A stretch of 64,000 bases of DNA from Salvelinus alpinus (lineage: Eukaryota > Chordata > Actinopteri > Salmoniformes > Salmonidae): contig NC_092122.1 of assembly GCF_045679555.1 (NCBI RefSeq), positions 9,061,284 through 9,125,283 on the forward strand, in the 5' to 3' direction. The stretch's first letter is position 1, and each line of letters opens with the position of its first letter. This document shows positions 1 to 25,570 of the stretch, in pieces. The notes below the pieces were generated by a model, which searched no databases, was not told where the DNA came from, and saw only the letters and a program-made list of their open reading frames with translations. The position numbers were made by a program, and so were the translations under genes.

Positions 1-370
1 CAACCAATCAACTAAACCACACAAACAACATTGGACACTTTATGGAACACAAAGCATTCACTATATCATCCTGGGATATGCAAGGCCTGGGGTCATCTGC
101 CTTTGGCATAAAGAACAGGAAGCTGGATTTCACCAAAGAAATCATAAATACATACATTGTCATCCTACAAGAAACATGATATAGAGGAGACTGGTTTCCC
201 TCTCTAGGTTAGAGAGCTGATATTTTCATCCACCAAACTACCAGGTGTGAAACAGGGGGGTATGCTAATTTGGTATAGAGCAGACCTAACTCACTCTATT
301 AAATTAATCAAAACAGGAACATTTTACATTTGGTTAAAAGTTCTAAAGGAAATTATCTTAACAGAATGTC
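1..370 (+). mobile_element. Non-LTR retrotransposon (LINE) relic, endonuclease part
   Basis: Conceptual translation, with stops, gives segments such as ISSWDMQGLG, VILQET and GTFYIWLK. These resemble the N-terminal part of an APE-type endonuclease of fish LINEs. The similarity ends at about 360-385, where reverse-transcriptase-like sequence of a different class begins. LINE-like linker sequence resumes at about 1,050. I read this as a LINE split by a later insertion. The left end lies outside the window. The assignment is from motif memory only. Confidence 0.5.
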
Positions 371-374
371 CTGT

Positions 375-1049
375 GTGCTACCCAACTATGTAAACTTGTA
401 TGTGGGACAATTTGAGGAAGCACTCCTTTACAAAACAGACACCCCCTACTTTCTAAAGTCCTCGTATGGAAGAGATATATAGATGTCTTTGTGCTCTGGG
501 AAGGAAGTCAGCAGGAACTCAATTAATTCCCAACTCTACTAAACTAGAGCTCTGAATACCTCAAATTCACCATGCAGACTGATGAGAGAAAAATAAACTA
601 CCTGGACTTACGGATCATCAAAGAGAATGACGCAATACGGGCAGACTAATACACAAAACCACAGACTGCAATACCTTGCTATGTGCGGATAGTATGCATC
701 CCCTTCCCCTCTAGAATGTTCTACCATATAGCCAGTCATGCAGGGTTAAACCATTCTGTGGCCACCAGACAGATTTTGACAGCAATGCTAAAAAATGACA
801 GATAAATTCAAAATGAGAGCCTACAAGGACAAAACTCTTGATGCAATGATGAAAATATCTTTAAAACCAAGAGAAGAATTACTAAAAACTTGGAAGAAAA
901 ACAACGCAACAGTCTTTTGCACTAAGTACACCAAGGGTTCGGAGAAAATGAAAGCAATCCTGAAAAAGCACTGGCATATTCTGCAATCAGACAAAATCGC
1001 ACACCTCTTCAAGGAACCCCCTATGGCGGTCTATAAGCATGGTCTATAA
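375..1049 (+). mobile_element. Penelope-like retroelement fragment (reverse transcriptase part)
   Basis: Translation across several frames gives NLYVGQFEEALLYKT, then RYIDVFVLWEGS at about 473-510, where Penelope-like reverse transcriptases have RYIDD.F..W. It continues with KINYLDLRIIKENDAI and an open segment (795-1049) rich in Lys, of the type that follows the RT fingers in this class. The second catalytic Asp of the YxDD box is replaced by Val, and stops and frameshifts are present, so it is dead. No GIY-YIG endonuclease part is seen. Confidence 0.55.
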
Positions 1050-1450
1050 AAATGTCAAACAGAAAACTGAAGAAAATGAACAATGACAAATGGTTTGATG
1101 AAGAATACAAAAACCTAAGAAAGAAATTGAGAAACCTATCCAACCTAAAACATGGAGACCCAGAAAACCTGAGTCTATGCCTTCACTGTGGTGAATCACT
1201 AAAACAATACAGAAATACACTTTGGAAAATGAAGCAACAGCACGTCAGAAATCAGCTCAATGTAATTGAAGAATCCATAGACTAACCACTTCTGGGAAAA
1301 TTGGAAAACATTAAACAAACAACACAAAGAGATATCTACCCAAAATTGAGTTGTATGGGTAAGTCTTTTTGGCTCTATAACAAAGAACAAACAGTAAAAA
1401 CATATACATGATCAAATACAAATATTAGAATCAACTATTAAAGACTTACC
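1050..1450 (+). mobile_element. LINE relic, linker after the endonuclease
   Basis: The open stretch 1,052-1,285 encodes a Lys/Asn-rich peptide with KWFDEEYKNLRKKLRN, KQYRNTLWKMK and NQLNVIEESID. This composition is typical of the region between endonuclease and reverse transcriptase in fish LINEs. After a stop it continues as HFWENWKTLNK to about 1,450. It is probably the 3' half of the same LINE as 1-370. Confidence 0.5.
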
Positions 1451-1509
1451 AGAACACAGATCAAGGGTGGCCAACCCTACTGAAGAGCAAGCAGGATTTT
1501 ATTCCAACC

Positions 1510-1720
1510 CTTTTTAAAGTGATAGTTCACCCAAATTACAAAATGTTTGTGTCTTTACCTTGAAAGCAGTCTATGGACAAGGAGACTGCAATCTATGATT
1601 TGGTTACCCACTGCCATCAACCATTATAATGTCCTGGACAAAATCTTGGTGTAGTGGAAACACTCCCTGCCACATGTTGCATACAATATTCCACCTGAGA
1701 ACAGGGATTTATCCCTGCTT
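1510..1720. repeat. Interspersed repeat of salmonid type
   Basis: The sequence around 1,517-1,580 (tagttcacccaaattacaaa ... aagcagtctatggacaagg) resembles a very common salmonid intergenic repeat that I recognise from memory. No coding capacity is seen. From 1,720 to 2,100 I see nothing identifiable. Confidence 0.35.
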
Positions 1721-2104
1721 CCAACCTTCCCACCGTTTCTAGCATTGGCCTGTCTCCCTATCTCCTTTCATTACTGTCTGAATAAAGTGTCAAAACACAT
1801 TTTTTTGCATACTTCACCTTTCATCCACCAAAAACTGCAAAGTAACAAGTCGTCCAATTTTGTGTGTTCATTTAATGTTCAAAGCATTCTGAATACACCT
1901 GACCTGTGTTTTTATTTTTTCCACCCTGGTCATAGGCCTAAGCCATGTCAAAATACGTAAAATTGCAGGAAATTAGCTTTAAAATAGTAACGTTTCCCCC
2001 TCTCTAGGGGTTGTGCCAGGGGGCAAGGAAATTCACATAGCAAATCTCTCCAAGCTTTCTTCAAAAGTTGGCAGCTCTGCAAAATGAACAAACAAAGCAG
2101 CATA

Positions 2105-2300
2105 TATTTTAATCTTTATTTAACTAGGCAAGTCTGTTCATTACAAATTCCTATTTTCAATGACAGCCTAGAAACAGTTGGTTAACTGCCTTGTTCAGCA
2201 GTAGAACAACAGATTTTTTCCTTGTCAGCTCAGGTATTCGATCTAGCAACTTTTCGGGTTACTAGTCCTACGCTTTAACCACTAGGCTACCTGCCACAGC
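2105..2300 (-). mobile_element. tRNA-derived SINE (salmonid type), reverse orientation
   Basis: Read on the - strand this starts with a tRNA-like head ending in ggcaggtagcctagtggtta, an A-box-like segment. A B-box-like segment, gatcgaatacc, follows. The other end, at about 2,105-2,140, carries the ttatttaactaggcaagtc motif. The arrangement matches common salmonid tRNA-derived SINEs. It is diverged. Confidence 0.6.
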
Positions 2301-2749
2301 CATAGAAGCACAGTGACATGCCTCAATGCAGTCATATTGGTTCGTTATTGGGGTGTGGCTTTCAGTTGGCTCTTTTTGGCCACCCATCCCATGAGTTAAT
2401 CTGTTCTGTTATATTTCATCAAATCGGACTAACTCAGTGCACTGCTTGCTATGAATTCTATATGATGGTGTTTGCATGTTTATGCATAAAAACTAATGGC
2501 CTGTTTGGAACACTGACAAGTAAAGAGCAGTTTTTGTTGTTGTTGCTAAATCTGATTTGGTGGGCCTGGCTCCCCCAGTGGGCCCACCCTGGCCTACGCC
2601 TCTGGTTAAGAAACATAATGTAAAATCTAAGGTTACCACAAATGATTGTGACAGAAGGGATGTTTTCAGTCATGACCACTCCAGCTCTTAAGGTGGCAGT
2701 AAAAACTAATCTCTGCACTGTCTATACCTATTACAGAGAAAAGAAGAAA

Positions 2750-15754
<13,005 letters not shown>

Positions 15755-15766
<12 letters not shown>

Positions 15767-15995
15767 GGCAGAAAAGAGGGCCAATGGGGAGAGAGGATCG
15801 AGGGTCAATGGGGAGAGAGGACCAAGGGCCAATGGGGAGAGAGGCCTATTGGGAAAGAGAAGAGGGCCAAGGGCCAGTGGGGGGGAGAGAGAAGAGGACC
15901 AAGGGCCAGTGCGGGGAGAGAAGACAGAGGGCCAATGGGTGGACAGAGGGCCAATGGGTGGAGAGTGGACAGAGGGCCAATGGGTTGGGAGCTGG
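15755..15995. repeat. Purine-rich minisatellite starting at the end of ipo8 exon 24
   Basis: Imperfect units of about 22-24 bp are built on gggccaatggggagagagga. The first copy is the last codons of exon 24 itself (aagggccaatggtgagg), and about eight to ten variants follow to 15,990. The repeat ends with gagctggtgaggctgaag, which resembles a second copy of the donor region. Confidence 0.85.
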
Positions 15996-16059
15996 TGAGG
16001 CTGAAGAATAAGGATGTAGGGTGGAAAATACAACATACAACAACAGTAAAAGGTTGTTG

Positions 16060-17882
16060 ATTTAACTTCTACCGAGTCAGAAACCCGGATCCGGGAGCAC
16101 CCCCCACCCCCCACCAGTAAAAAAGCTGAATAGCATAGCTAGCATAGCGTCACAAGTAAATAGTAGCATCTAAATATCATTCAATCACAAGTCCAAGATA
16201 CCAGATGAAAGATCCACTTCTTGTGAATCCAGCAATCATTTCTGATTTTTAAAATGTTTTACAGGGAAGACACAATATGTAAATCTATTAGCTAACCACG
16301 TTAGCAAAAGACACCATTTTTCTTTGTCCACCATTTTTTCTCTCCACCAGTAGCTATCACCAATTCGGCCAAATAAAGATATTGATAGCCACTAACCAAG
16401 AAAAAACCTCATCAGATGACAGTCTGATAACATATTTATTGTATAGGATAGTTTTTGTTAGAAAAATGTGCATATTTCAGGTAGAAATCATAGTTTACAA
16501 TTGCACCCACCATCACAACTCGACTAGAATAAATACAGAGAGCAACGTGTATTACCAATTTACTCATCATAAAACATTTCATAAAAATAGACAAAGCATA
16601 GCAATGGATAGACACAGATCTTGTGAATTCAGACAATATTTCAGATTTTCTAAGCGTTTTACAGCGAAAACACAATAAATCGTTATATTAGCATACCACA
16701 TGTGCAAACGTTACCCCAGCATGAATCCAAGGCAAGGGGAGCGATAACGTTATGATCACCAAAATATATTAATTTTTTCACTAACCTTCTCAGAATTCTT
16801 CCGATGACACTCCTGTAACATCATATTACAACATACATATAGAGTTTGTTCGAAAATGTGCATATTTAGCCACAAAAAAACGTGGTTATACAATGAGAAT
16901 AGTAGCAAAACTGGCCTCAAAATGTCGGGCGCTATCTTTGAGAGTGATCTAGTCTAATCGATAGCTAATCATAAACTTGACTAAAAAATACAGGGTTGAC
17001 AGGAATCGAAAGACAAATTAGTTCTTAATGCAATCGCTGACTTACATTTCTAAAATTATCCTTACTGTACAATACCGGGTCCGCCAAGCGAAGCTACACA
17101 TAACAAAATGGCGATATATGCGTTTAAAATCTTTCAACAGAACAGCGATTTATCATCATAAATAGTTCTTACTGTGAGCTGTTCTTCCATCAGTATCTTG
17201 GGCAATGTATCCTTTCTTGGGTCTAATCTTCTTTTGGTCGAAAGATGTCCTCTTGTCCGTCGAAATGCCCACTAACGTTCGACCGGGACCCCGAAACGTG
17301 CCCGGCGCTTCAAAGTGCATCACAAAGCAATGCCTCAAAATCGCACTAAACGGATATAAATTGCTATAAAACGGTTTAAATGAACTACCTTATGATGTTT
17401 TTAACACCTATAACGAGTAAAAACATGACCGGCGATATATAAGTGGCTAAACCAACGCTTGGAAAGAGAGCCAGTCCGACGTCCATCTTGCGTCAGGCGC
17501 AGCAGGAAAAGAACGGTACATCCGGTCTTTCGCGTTTTATACGGGCCCTGATTGCGCAATCGACTCCATTCAAATTGTCACCTCTTACTGACATCTAGAG
17601 GAAGGCATGGGCAGTGTTTGTATCCTCATAGGATTTACAGGGACTTTAAAACTGACCTGGGACCAGAGGCCAACATTTCTGAAATCTCACTCCATATCAG
17701 GAAAAGTGCTGTAGAATGAGTTCTGTTTCACTCAGAGACATAATTCAAACGGCTATAGAAACTAGAGAGTGTTTTCTATCCAATAATAACAATAATATGC
17801 ATATTGTACGAGCAAGAATTGAGTATGAGGCAGTTTAATTTGGAGACGATAAATGCTAACGTTGAAACAGCACCCCCTATAT
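16060..17882. repeat. Long non-coding interspersed repeat (salmonid type)
   Basis: About 1.8 kb of A/T-rich sequence runs from aacttctaccgagtcagaaa to aacagcaccccctat. I recognise it as a frequent salmonid repeat but cannot name the family. Internally it contains two diverged units about 400 bp apart. Compare cttgtgaatccagcaat near 16,220 with cttgtgaattcagacaat near 16,620, and the paired gaaaaatgtgcatatttcag / gaaaatgtgcatatttagcc near 16,460 and 16,852. Confidence 0.5.
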
Positions 17883-17933
17883 TGCTGTATTTTCCATTCC
17901 GTTGAGTCCTAACACTGTGTCATGTTGTTTCAG

Positions 17934-20590
17934 AGCTGTAAGAGACATGGCTGCAGGCCTGGATGGAAGGAGGAGTAGCAGCAGAGTTCTGGCCTGATCT
18001 GAAGTGGATTTAAAACACACCAAGAACTGTTTCAGTCCAGATCAGACCAGATCTAACTAGACTTTACTGATCCCACCAAGACCGGGCCATCTAGATCCAT
18101 AACTGAACTGGGTGGAGACCCACCAGAGACCATAATACCAGGACTTTACACACTTTACGGTTCACATCCCAGACCGTAATTGGACCACACCCACCCCAGA
18201 GAGAGAGTGTGTGTGCGTGAGATTGATGTCCTACTCTGTATCACTGACCAGCAAATTCATCTTTTAGTACAGTGCAGTCCTTGGGTCTGTGATTCTGTAA
18301 CTGAGTGAATGTAAGTATTGTACACAAAATCCCTGTTTCTTTATAGCCTGGCTTTTGTATGGTCTCGAGAGGACTGGCCAGATGTCCTTAGTTGCCATGG
18401 CATCAATCAGAACCATGTGTCAGTTAGTCTGATCCAAGGCTGTGGTGCTTATTGACGGACAGACAGAAGTGTTTGGGGTGAAGGGTTAGGGGTCAGTGAC
18501 CTTTGACCCACGGGGGGGTTCCTTTCACACTGATGAAATGTAATAGGGGGCAAGATGCTGGGAGGAGAGCTTTTGTTTGTCTTTGTTTTGTTTTTATAAC
18601 TGTTTTCATTTAACTTAAGAAAATCATAAACATTCATGTAACATCTAGCCCAGTGCTTTTTCCTGTTATGTTACTATAGTGAGTGTTTTATAGGTTTGTG
18701 CTCCTCTGCCTGCAGGTGTGTGTAGGGGTTAAGATTTTTATATTGATTTCGCATGGAGAACATGTGGATATTGCAGTAGCTGAAACTTTGCGTCTTTGAA
18801 CATCTCTTCCTGCTCTGTTGAATCAATACTAGGTCAGAGTTCACTGCTGCGATCAATCCTCATTTATAAAACATCCAGCTCAATAACACACAGTTGGATT
18901 GAACAACTACTGTAACATCATGCAGGTTAACAGTATCAGCAGGAGTAAATATGTTTTCATTTACAGGCTTCTCTCAGGGCCCTGTTCAGATGCTTTAAAA
19001 GGGATTCCTCCCTCCGTGGTTCTGACACAAGACAGAGGGAATAACATGGTGAAATCTGGCTTTCACCAGTCCACAAACTATCTGGACTTGGGTATCAAAT
19101 TCAAATCACAGCCGGGAATCTCTCCATACCAGACAGTTCTTTCTCTCATGTCCCCAGCTGTCCAGAAAAATGAGCCAACTCTGAAAGGAGTTTCCTCTGG
19201 AATGTTAGAGATGTCCAAATCTACCACAGGGCTTCTTTCTGCATTTTATAGTCAGTATTTGATTCTCTAGTGGAGTCGGAGTGCTCTGCTTGCAGGTTTG
19301 GGAGTCAGATCCTGATGTTTCAGACGGGACGCTTGGATGGGTTCTGGTGCGGCAACAGTGCTCTCTCTCTCCCGGTGTTAGTATTCTGTGTGTGTTCGGC
19401 TGCAGTTTGTATGTTCTAGCCCACTGCAGTTTCTACTGAAGACTGTGTGTGCAGGACAGTAAGGAGCAACCAAGCGTTGAAGAGATGTCGAACTCTGTGG
19501 GCGCTGAAACCAACATAGGGTGTGTGTTTATTTGTTGTTGACTAGTGTCTGGAGTTGTTTCTCTCCAGAAAATGTTCTGTTGCAGTCTGCCTCTGCAATT
19601 AAGCACTGCAGTGAATTATGTTCTCCAACAAACACCCTCCCCCTCTCTCTCTTCATTTCTATTGGTCTGTATGACTGAGTGACAGATTTCTGTAGGTGAC
19701 GTTGCGTATACCTGACAGTTCCAGGCCATGCTAGGATGCTGTTGCACTACTCTTCAGTCTCACACCAGTAGAGGAGAGAGAGAGAGAGATAGAGAGACCC
19801 GGTATAGAAAGAGTGATGCTGATCCCTGCGGGGGATTGTGTCAAATGTGGCCAATTATCCATGCCAATCTGCACTCCCTTCAGTTAACTCTAGTCTACTG
19901 CCCTGGTAATAATCGAGGGGATTCTCTGGACACTGTGTCCCAGTGAGGGTGTCTCTCCTCCAGTCTGCCTGGTGGCCTCTTCTCCCTGGGGAGCAGAGTG
20001 GAGGTAATGATGATGGCCATAGGCCGTGGTGTGCTGGGCAAAGCTAATCAGATCTGAGTATGAGAAGGGAAAACAAGGGCAGAGTCAGAGAGAGAGACCT
20101 CACTGCAGTTCGGCAACCAAATAACCAATTTCCACAGACAGTTTAAAAAGTGAGCTGAGGTCCCCAGCTAACTATTGAGTGGAGTACTGTGATGTGTGTT
20201 TGTTCTCTGGGGCAGCTAACTGCCTGTGGTCTCTCTGCAGTGTGTGCCTCTGTCAGAATCACTTACCTGGATGGATGGGGGTAGGCAAAGTTCAGGTGAA
20301 GTGCATTTTGTGTCACGTGGTAGTTCCCTGCCCTTTTATAGCCACCCAAAACACACACACACACACACACACAGACAGACAGACAGACAGACAGAGAACT
20401 CTCTCCTGCCGTTGTCTGTGTGTGTCCAGGGCACACAGGGACTGTCTCCACACGCCAGTGAAGCTGAGAGATGCCGACTGACAGCGCTGGCTGTGGCTCT
20501 ATCTCCCTGGTGTGAGTCAGCGGTCCCCAGACTCCACCACAGGTGGTGAGGAGTGGGAATAAATAAAGTTCTCAAGTTTCCCAGGCACTG
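17934..20590 (+). other. ipo8: Probable ipo8 terminal exon / 3' UTR
   Basis: A good acceptor (tgttgtttcag) at 17,923-17,933 precedes sequence with few repeats. A double polyadenylation signal AATAAATAAAG lies at 20,558-20,568. Joined to exon 24 at 15,762, the protein stops at the junction, so this would be entirely untranslated. Extent and use are inference. The short ORFs within it look random. Confidence 0.35.
20351..20395. repeat. Compound (AC)n(AGAC)n microsatellite
   Basis: A run of AC units is followed directly by five AGAC units. Confidence 0.9.
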
Positions 20591-20599
20591 GTGTCAACC

Positions 20600-21995
20600 T
20601 TAGGGAGCCTCCACAAACAGTGTAGCCTCCCTATGAAACTGGCCTCTGCTAAGAGGAGTGGACTTCTATGGCACAGGCGAAAGTGTGCTGCCTCGCACTG
20701 TAACAATACAGGGTCACTGGTTCAAGCCTCATTCCTGACTACTCCCCCTCCACCGCTGCATTAGTAATGGGATATTTGATTCCTAATGGAGGTCTTGGCT
20801 ACTTTGCAACTTCTGCTCACACACCAGTTAATTGCATTTGCTTTGGTAATGAGGGAGGCTGATTGCATATCATGAATCATGTGCCACTCTCCTGCCCTTC
20901 TCTAACCCCGGAGGGGTTTTGAAAGAGAGCGGTTCTCCAGTTGGGCTGGTCTGTGATTCACTGTCACCTTTCCCTGGTCAGAGGAATAAGGCAACCTCAG
21001 AGAGGTTTTCCAGAGGACATATGAGATGGTTCTGTACAGAGGAGAGATGTGAATGAATAAACAGCATGAGACTGAATCAGTAATAGCACAAGAGCAATAG
21101 TGGACTGTATAAGGAGATAGTGACACCCGCAAAGGACTGTATAATAGCATCAACTACTATTAACAACTAGCAATAGTAACAACCAACAGTAAATGCACAC
21201 GTTTCAATAACAACAAGAGAGACTGAGGAGGCTCTGACCTGGGCAAGCAGGACTGTCTGGTATCCTGTCCTCTAGCAACCTATTGGTGGCCTGATAGCAG
21301 AGGTCACTGGAAGTCTGGGTAGACAGTTTATGATCCCCTAGTCTCTGGCACCATCAGGTGATGGGTGGAGTGAGCTGCATGAAATTAGATACCTCACAGG
21401 CAGGAAAAGTCATAACAGGTTTAGTCTGGCGACTCCATCCCAAAGCTCTTCATACCTGAGTAGTAGTATTATAATCACCTCTCCTCCTAATGAGCTATTC
21501 ATCCTCAAGTACACCCTTGAGATTTAATATCACCTCGTGCTGCGATGGGCCTGGCGGTGGCATAACTGCCAGGCAGGCTCGTTTAGTGGCAGTCAGCCAC
21601 CGAGCTATAAGCCTAAAGTAATGAAATCAAACTCTATTGTAGAAAGAGAGGGGCTGCACTCGCCTCGAACATGTAACCGTATCATTACCGATGGATAACG
21701 GCTATTGTGGTCGACACGCTCCGTCGCCCACAGGAATGTAGGCCTGCCTAGCCCTTCTGAACCGTGCGGCGGTTGGTGAGTGCGCCATGCATTCTGAAGG
21801 CAATTAGCGCACAGAACGGCACCTTGAACACTCGCAAATGCATCGTTCCAATGAAAAAAACGAACTAATAAGCAAATGAACGAGGCAAAAGCATTTCATT
21901 ATTTTTAGTCGGAGAGGCCAGATGTTTTCTCCTGGTCCCATAATTGTGAGGTGAATATATATATATATATATCGATATATAGATATATATATGGT
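20600..21995. other. Intergenic, no gene recognised
   Basis: No exon-like or transposon-like sequence is recognised. It ends in an (AT)n/(AGATAT)n-like tract at 21,956-21,991. Confidence 0.5.
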
Positions 21996-22680
21996 GTGTA
22001 GCAATGCTCCCTCAAATGTTTTCCGGCACTAAGCAAATTTCAGGTCTGCTGAGTGCAAACTTCAACATTGTGAAAATTCTGTGCGTCTTCCAGTGCGTGT
22101 TTCAGCCTACAGTAGCAGCCAATGTGCGGTGTTCAATGTCGCCTACATTCCATGAGACTTTAAAAAAAACATGCAGAGCTTGACATTAACCTGTTTATCC
22201 ACTTGTCTTTCAGACAAGGGGGTGACTGGAAATGTTGTTTGATGCAAGTAACCACTTTACAAAATAAAATGCAGTATTATTCTCATACCATTACTACATA
22301 GAATCAGACAAATTATGCTACCCTCTGCCTATTGCCTACTTAGCTTATTCAAACCTGTCTCAAAATACAACACTGCCCCTTTTAAGACAAAAACAAAAGC
22401 TCTTTACCTGACTCACTTTCCAAGATGTCTAGAAATGTACACGTTTTGTGCTCTTGTAGGAAGCGATCACTCCCCTATTGCTGACTACAAATGATCTATA
22501 ACAGGTCTAATAATTCCCTAACTAGCAAAGAATATGAACAAAATGTGCATGTGGCTTCATGCAACTCTCGCTTTGATCTCAAAACAAGTGAATCTACTCA
22601 TGACCGCTCATGCTGTAAACACAGTCCAGTTCGAAGTAAATGGCAAAGATCCATATATGGCAATGGTCTATTGCATGTAG

Positions 22681-23272
22681 GCCTACTGCAGTGGTGTAAA
22701 GTACTAAAGTAAAAATACTTTTAAGTACTACTTAAGTAGTTTTGGGGGGTATCTGTACTTTACTTTTTGTATTTTTGACAACTTTTACTCCACTACATTC
22801 CTAAAGAAAATAATGTACTTTTTACTTCTTACATTTTCCCTGACACCCAAAAGTACTAGTTACATTTAGAATGCTCAAGCAGGACAGCATTATGGCACCT
22901 ATCAATATAACACTGTCATCCCTACTGCCTCTGATCTGGCGTACTCACGAAACACAACTACTGTGTTTGTAAATGATGTTGGAGTGTGCCCCTATAATTA
23001 AAAATAATATGAAAATCGTGCCGTTTTGTTTGCTTAATTAATATAAGGAATTTGATGTATAGCATTTACTTTTACTTTGTACTTTTACTCATGTAGGACA
23101 ATTTTATTATTTTTTCAACTACTGTACTTAAGTACATTTAAAACCAGATACTTTTACTCAAGAAGTATTTTATTGGGTAATGTTCACTTTTACTTGAGTC
23201 ATTTTCTGTTAAAGTATCTTTACTTTTACTCAAGTATGACAATTGAGTACTTTTTCCACTACTGGCCTACTG
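22681..23272. mobile_element. hAT-type MITE with 8-bp target duplication
   Basis: The element 22,689-23,264 (576 bp) begins cagtggtgtaaagtac and ends with the inverse gtactttttccactactg. Internally it is rich in acttttactca motifs. A perfect 8-bp duplication, gcctactg, flanks it (22,681-22,688 and 23,265-23,272). It has no coding capacity. The family is common in fish. Confidence 0.88.
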
Positions 23273-23468
23273 CAACTCTGATTGCAATAGAATTCTACTC
23301 TGATGCGTTCTGCCTACAACAAAATCTCTTGCATGATTCGTTTTGTTTCGGTATGTTGAATTGAAAGTGGCTAATATTTTGAATTGAAAGTGGCTAATGT
23401 TGAGTTGATCACTATTACCACAGTAAAAAATAACAACAGTTCGCCTACCCGGCGTGCAGGGCAGCTCT

Positions 23469-23664
23469 ATCCATGCTGCACACCATTGTTCCCTCTAAAC
23501 TGCCCCGACACTGCTGCGGAGAAATATCAGCACTGAACTTCACTCAACTTTCGAGAGCAATGTTCTATCTCGTGCTTCTCTCGGTGTGCTGATATTTCTC
23601 CGCAGCAGTCTCGGGGCTACTGGCCGCGCGCAGTTTAGAGGGAACATTGGTGTGCAGCATGGAT
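23469..23664. repeat. Long hairpin (inverted repeat), possibly the end of a larger element
   Basis: The left arm 23,469-23,533 (atccatgctgcacaccattg ... atatcagcac) is the near-perfect inverse of 23,586-23,664. The loop is 52 nt, and the right arm carries a small insertion (ctactggccgcgc). A related caatgctccctcaaa motif at about 22,002 suggests an element of about 1.65 kb in which the hAT MITE is nested. Confidence 0.75.
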
Positions 23665-23895
23665 AAGGACGAGACGACCTTGCTGCGTGTAGCCGCTAGA
23701 TACATGGGCCTACCTAAGAACAGGTGTTTTTATACACAGGTGAATAGCGAGCTGCTAATGGATGAAACACATGGTCGAGAAGACAACCTTGATCCGTGTG
23801 GCCAGCTAGACGCCAGCTGCTGGGTGAAGAAATGGCCTGGAGCAGCCTTCATGTTGATGTGGATACAGCAACAGTATCATTTGCATTTTATACGT

Positions 23896-24320
23896 CAGGG
23901 ATGGGAAACTGGCGGGCAACTGGCGGCCCACGAGCCCCACCCCATTTGAAGGCCCTCAGATCAATTTCCACAAAATAAATGTTTTTTTAGGAATTCAGTC
24001 AGGTCTCCACTGTTGCATGTTAGAATACACAAGATGCAATTTTGATGCAAACATTCCTCCACCCTATGGCAAAATGTGTAGACTTGCAGGAAATTAGCTG
24101 TAAAACAGCTCATTTTCCTATCTGCCCCATGGCAAAATGAGTAGAATTGCATGAAATTAGTTATAAAATGGCAAAATATTGTGTCCCATGGCAAAAATGT
24201 GTAGGATTGCAGCAGTTGCTTTAAAACGAACATTCTCTACACCCCGCGAGCAACTGCAGCCCCTCGTGAGTTTAGATTTGTTGGGGCCCCCTACCACAAT
24301 CTAAGTTGCCCACCCCTGTC
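23896..24320. mobile_element. hAT-like repeat, diverged
   Basis: The left end, cagggatgggaaactgg, and the right end, aagttgcccacccctg, are imperfect inverted repeats of the common caggggtgggcaac terminus. No 8-bp target duplication can be seen. Internally, three diverged copies of a gcaaaa-tgtgtagacttgcag-type segment occur at 24,065-24,215. Confidence 0.5.
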
Positions 24321-24329
24321 ATCCTATGA

Positions 24330-25560
24330 CCGCACAACCCTCTGGCTATGACTAGAGAGCAAGAGAGGAGGAGGAAAGAGTAAGGGAATGAGTGCTTGAC
24401 AACTTAGAGTTGTTTTGCCCTTTAGCATGTCTTTCCCAGTAGGCACGTCCCACCCCCTCCTTCTCCCCAGGTCCTGTCATGCTGTACTCAGGGCACAGGA
24501 GGTGGTTGTCTGCAGGTGCTGCACGCCAGTTTGTTTCCTGGCGGTGTGTACATGGTTCAGTGATCAGTGTGCCCCAGTGTACCCTTTGCCAACCCTCTAC
24601 TCTGCCATCAGAGCCCCCACCCTCGTATCCCCCGCTAGCTAAGGTGACAGAAAGCTATTCTCAAGTAGTATAAAGTACAACTGGGTGTTTGTCAAACATG
24701 TTATTCATACCCTATTAAAAATGTGTTTTATAACACACAACAATGTAATGTACTTCAACAAATTGGGGGGTAATTCGATTTTTGCAACCGGTAATACTGT
24801 AATCAAATAGTAGTGGTTGTAATGTAGACAACCTATATGTACCAGTCAGTACCTCCACCCTGTGGGATTTCCACATTTTGGACCCCCATCCCCAAAATTA
24901 AAATGGACAACTCCTGAGTGAAAATGCTTAATTTGTCATGAGACAGGCACTCAAATTGGGAGTTGTTCAGAAACATCTGTGGAGATAGAAAAGTGTGGGC
25001 CAACAACCAAAGGCTGGTAAATCATAAAAACCACATCCCTTGAGTGCATCTGAAATTTCATTAACTGTAAAGTTACTGTACTTTATAAAGACTGGATTTC
25101 AAGCAATACGTCATTATTAAAATAGTTTTATGACCCAAAAAACGGTGTGTCTTGATGGATGACTGCTGAATGTACTAGGATAAAACAAACAAAAAGTCAA
25201 CAGGGCATATTCACGTGGGCATAACGGAAACGCTTAAACTGAAAGATTCTAAATGCAACAATCAGTATTAAGTCACTGATGCTGTAACAATACAGGCTTT
25301 AAAGATGGCCTCCAATTAGCACTTCGGTGGCATTTACATTGGCAGCCCAAATCTGATATTTTGTCCAATTATTGTTCTTTTGACTAATCAGAGCAGGTAT
25401 TTTGCCTGTAAGAAATCAGTTGGTCTGCCTGTGTAAAACACAGCCTTAATATCAAGAAATACTCTTGGTTAAACTATATATACACACACACATATTTGGG
25501 CTACATTTTAAATTGGGATATACTTAACATTGGCTGCCACCCACAATACGCACCTTACTA
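24330..25560. other. Intergenic, no gene recognised
   Basis: No exons, transposon ends or structured repeats are recognised in this stretch. Confidence 0.4.
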
Positions 25561-25570
25561 TACAAGCATC

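Noticed and set aside
18899..19270. 123-codon ORF downstream of ipo8
   Set aside because: It lies in the probable 3' UTR, lacks any recognised domain and shows no splice-site support.
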